From: JANWHZ01 sp964527385
GTDB lineage: Bacteria > Patescibacteriota > Saccharimonadia > Saccharimonadales > UBA4665
Length of the DNA: 21,745 nt
Assembly: GCA_964527385.1 (NCBI GenBank)
Contig: CAZGPZ010000013.1
Location: forward strand, 1 to 21,745
Direction of reading: 5' to 3'
The notes under the pieces are model-generated. The model was not told the origin of the DNA. It worked only from the letters and a program-made list of their open reading frames with translations, and did not search any database. Positions 20,411-21,745 of this stretch are shown here, piece by piece. How positions within the stretch are numbered: the stretch's first letter is position 1; the number at the start of each line of letters is the position of its first letter. Made by a program: the position numbers and the translations under genes.

Positions 20411-20947
20411 GTGAAGATATATATCGCACGACACACGCAGACCAATTACAACATTGATACCATCCTCAATTCTGATCCATCGGTTGATGTGCATCTCACC
20501 GCTTTGGGAATGCAGCAAGCGCAGAGTTTGGCTACAAAATTGGCAGGCGAGGCGTTTGACGTCATCTATGTTTCGGAACTGCCGCGCACGCAAGAGACTG
20601 CTAGATATATCAATAATTACCATGACGTGCCAATGCTTGTTGATAGGCGGCTCAATGACAACTCGACAGGCTTTGATGGCAGGCCAACGCATGAATTCCT
20701 GGCGGCATTCAACAGTAGCGAAGATAAGTGGTATGCTCGGTTTAACGATGGCGAGAGTTTGGCCGATGCCCGCAACCGCGCTAGGAATTTTCTTCGTGAG
20801 CTGAAAACAAAACCCTACAAAGCCGTGCTAATCGTGACGCATGGCTACATCGTCGAATCGATCTATGGAATTTTGCATGACCTGGGCCATGAAGAAGCAT
20901 CGGCATACCAGCTCCCGCAAGGCGAATTCGCGGTGTTTGATTTGTAA
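20411..20947 (+). CDS. Histidine phosphatase superfamily protein
   Basis: A 178-residue phosphoglycerate-mutase-like phosphatase. The N-terminal RHTQTN motif holds the catalytic His8 (phosphohistidine) and Arg7. SELPRTQETA is the second conserved block, LNDNSTGFDGRP the acidic/substrate segment and IVTHGYIVESI the second His. It is cytosolic and dephosphorylates small metabolites or sugar phosphates; the substrate is unknown. The GTG at 20411 begins the protein exactly at MKIYIARHT, as expected for the family, and TATGAT stands six bases upstream. Longer frames that start at 20330 would add unrelated residues. Confidence 0.9.
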   Translation: MKIYIARHTQTNYNIDTILNSDPSVDVHLTALGMQQAQSLATKLAGEAFDVIYVSELPRTQETARYINNYHDVPMLVDRRLNDNSTGFDGRPTHEFLAAFNSSEDKWYARFNDGESLADARNRARNFLRELKTKPYKAVLIVTHGYIVESIYGILHDLGHEEASAYQLPQGEFAVFDL

Positions 20948-21071
20948 TACATGAAAGGTTATTCAGTATTGTTATTGAACACGACGAGGAAGCTGCTTTT
21001 TGTTATGATCAGAAGCAATAGGTTCTGAGCCGAGTACTGCTGGCCGCTCGCTCTTTTCTGTGTGGCTTGTT

Positions 21072-21745
21072 TTATTCGCTTATGGCTGGCACGGCAGAAG
21101 GACGTACCTGGACGGGAGTGTACATATATATGTGATATGCCGCGATGTCCGCACCTCGCCCACGTGCATGGGCAGCAGGAGCATATGGCGACGTGCCGGA
21201 GTATAGTATCCAGACCAGGCGGTGGGCAAAACTCGCTGGGTCCGATACGCGGAGCGGGCTGGTATGAAGCATGGCATAGCCGCCAGTAGCACTCGTAGGA
21301 GACGCGGCGTAGAAATAGATATGGCTAGTGGGTAGGTAGTGGTGAAAGATCATATATTCTTGGGGCCCGGACACAACGATTGGCTGGTTGGACATGACGT
21401 TAGCCCTCAAGTAATCTGCTACCTGCCGGTAATCCGGATGGCCGTTCCCGAATTGGTTCAAGTGCACGACGCCTTGCGCGAGAATAACTAACAGGCCGAT
21501 TACTGCAATCCTGGCCAGCAATGTCTTGCGTGCAGCAAAGACAATCGCCGCTGATACGCCGAGGAGGAGGTATGTGGCAAGCACCACGTGGCTGTCATAC
21601 CGGGCGGTGAACACAGGCTGGCGCGGCGGCAATGATACTACATACAAAATGACAATAGGTATGACGGCATAAAGAATAAAGAGCACAAAATACTGACGCG
21701 AGCGCGGCGTAGACAACCGCATTGCCTTGATAATAACGTAGAATG
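21072..21745 (-). CDS. GT-C type membrane glycosyltransferase, N-terminal part outside window
   Basis: The C-terminal part of a membrane protein; the frame stays open through the right edge (FYVIIKAMRLST...), so the gene begins beyond 21745. Hydrophobic helices are YFVLFILYAVIPIVILYVVSL, the segment VVLATYLLLGVSAAIVFA and LLARIAVIGLLVILAQGVV. They are followed by a soluble tail with HPDYRQVADYLRANVMSNQPIVVSGPQEYMIFHHY. A helix bundle ending in a soluble domain with this D-Y-x-x-V-A-x-Y-L pattern is typical of GT39/ArnT-like polyprenyl-phosphate sugar transferases, which act at the outer face of the membrane. Confidence 0.75.
   Translation of the reverse strand, partial: FYVIIKAMRLSTPRSRQYFVLFILYAVIPIVILYVVSLPPRQPVFTARYDSHVVLATYLLLGVSAAIVFAARKTLLARIAVIGLLVILAQGVVHLNQFGNGHPDYRQVADYLRANVMSNQPIVVSGPQEYMIFHHYLPTSHIYFYAASPTSATGGYAMLHTSPLRVSDPASFAHRLVWILYSGTSPYAPAAHARGRGADIAAYHIYMYTPVQVRPSAVPAISE

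Overview
The window looks like a piece of a small-genome bacterium of the candidate phyla radiation (Patescibacteria), most likely Candidatus Saccharibacteria. This is an inference from short genes, a near-leaderless promoter layout (TANNNT box, 6 bases, start codon) at more than half of the gene starts, and the absence of TGA among 25 stop codons (19 TAA, 6 TAG). No rRNA, complete tRNA, CRISPR array, transposase or recombinase is visible.

The window has two parts. From the left edge to about 15.3 kb is a tandem array of about 18 small modules. Most carry one gene, in either orientation, with unrelated functions: a DUF2130-type protein (cut by the left edge), a small membrane protein, a short-chain dehydrogenase, a SAM methyltransferase, a glycerophosphodiester phosphodiesterase, a P-loop kinase-like NTPase, a pair of unknown proteins sharing a domain, two Nudix hydrolases, a 5'-truncated RibD/DHFR-like reductase, an NTF2/SnoaL-like protein, a 3'-truncated sugar-phosphate isomerase/deaminase-like protein, a degenerate aldo/keto reductase, an unknown 165-residue protein, an N-formylglutamate-amidohydrolase-like protein and a four-helix membrane protein. 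Modules are separated by a composite junction repeat: a left arm belonging to one of six sequence families (A to F here), a core close to GGAGCCA, then a right arm that is usually a Rho-independent terminator around a conserved CTGTTA. Three modules (near 3.9, 8.2 and 12.3 kb) carry no gene, only a GC-rich structured element (family C) whose hairpin shows compensatory changes.

The most unusual observation is that several left arms read as conserved protein sequence on the opposite strand. Family A gives a 30-codon peptide beginning WLPL with many synonymous differences between copies, and families B, D, E and F give other short C-terminus-like peptides starting at or next to the same core. 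The layout resembles an integron cassette array, but the junctions do not fit attC sites. It also resembles elements that integrate into the 3' end of a gene and supply a replacement C-terminus.

From about 15.3 kb to the right edge the junction repeats stop and the layout looks like ordinary chromosome: a Nudix and deoxynucleotide N-hydrolase operon (minus strand), an S66 peptidase, an ABC-2 type exporter pair (ATPase and permease), a PQ-loop membrane protein, a histidine phosphatase and the C-terminal part of a membrane glycosyltransferase cut by the right edge.
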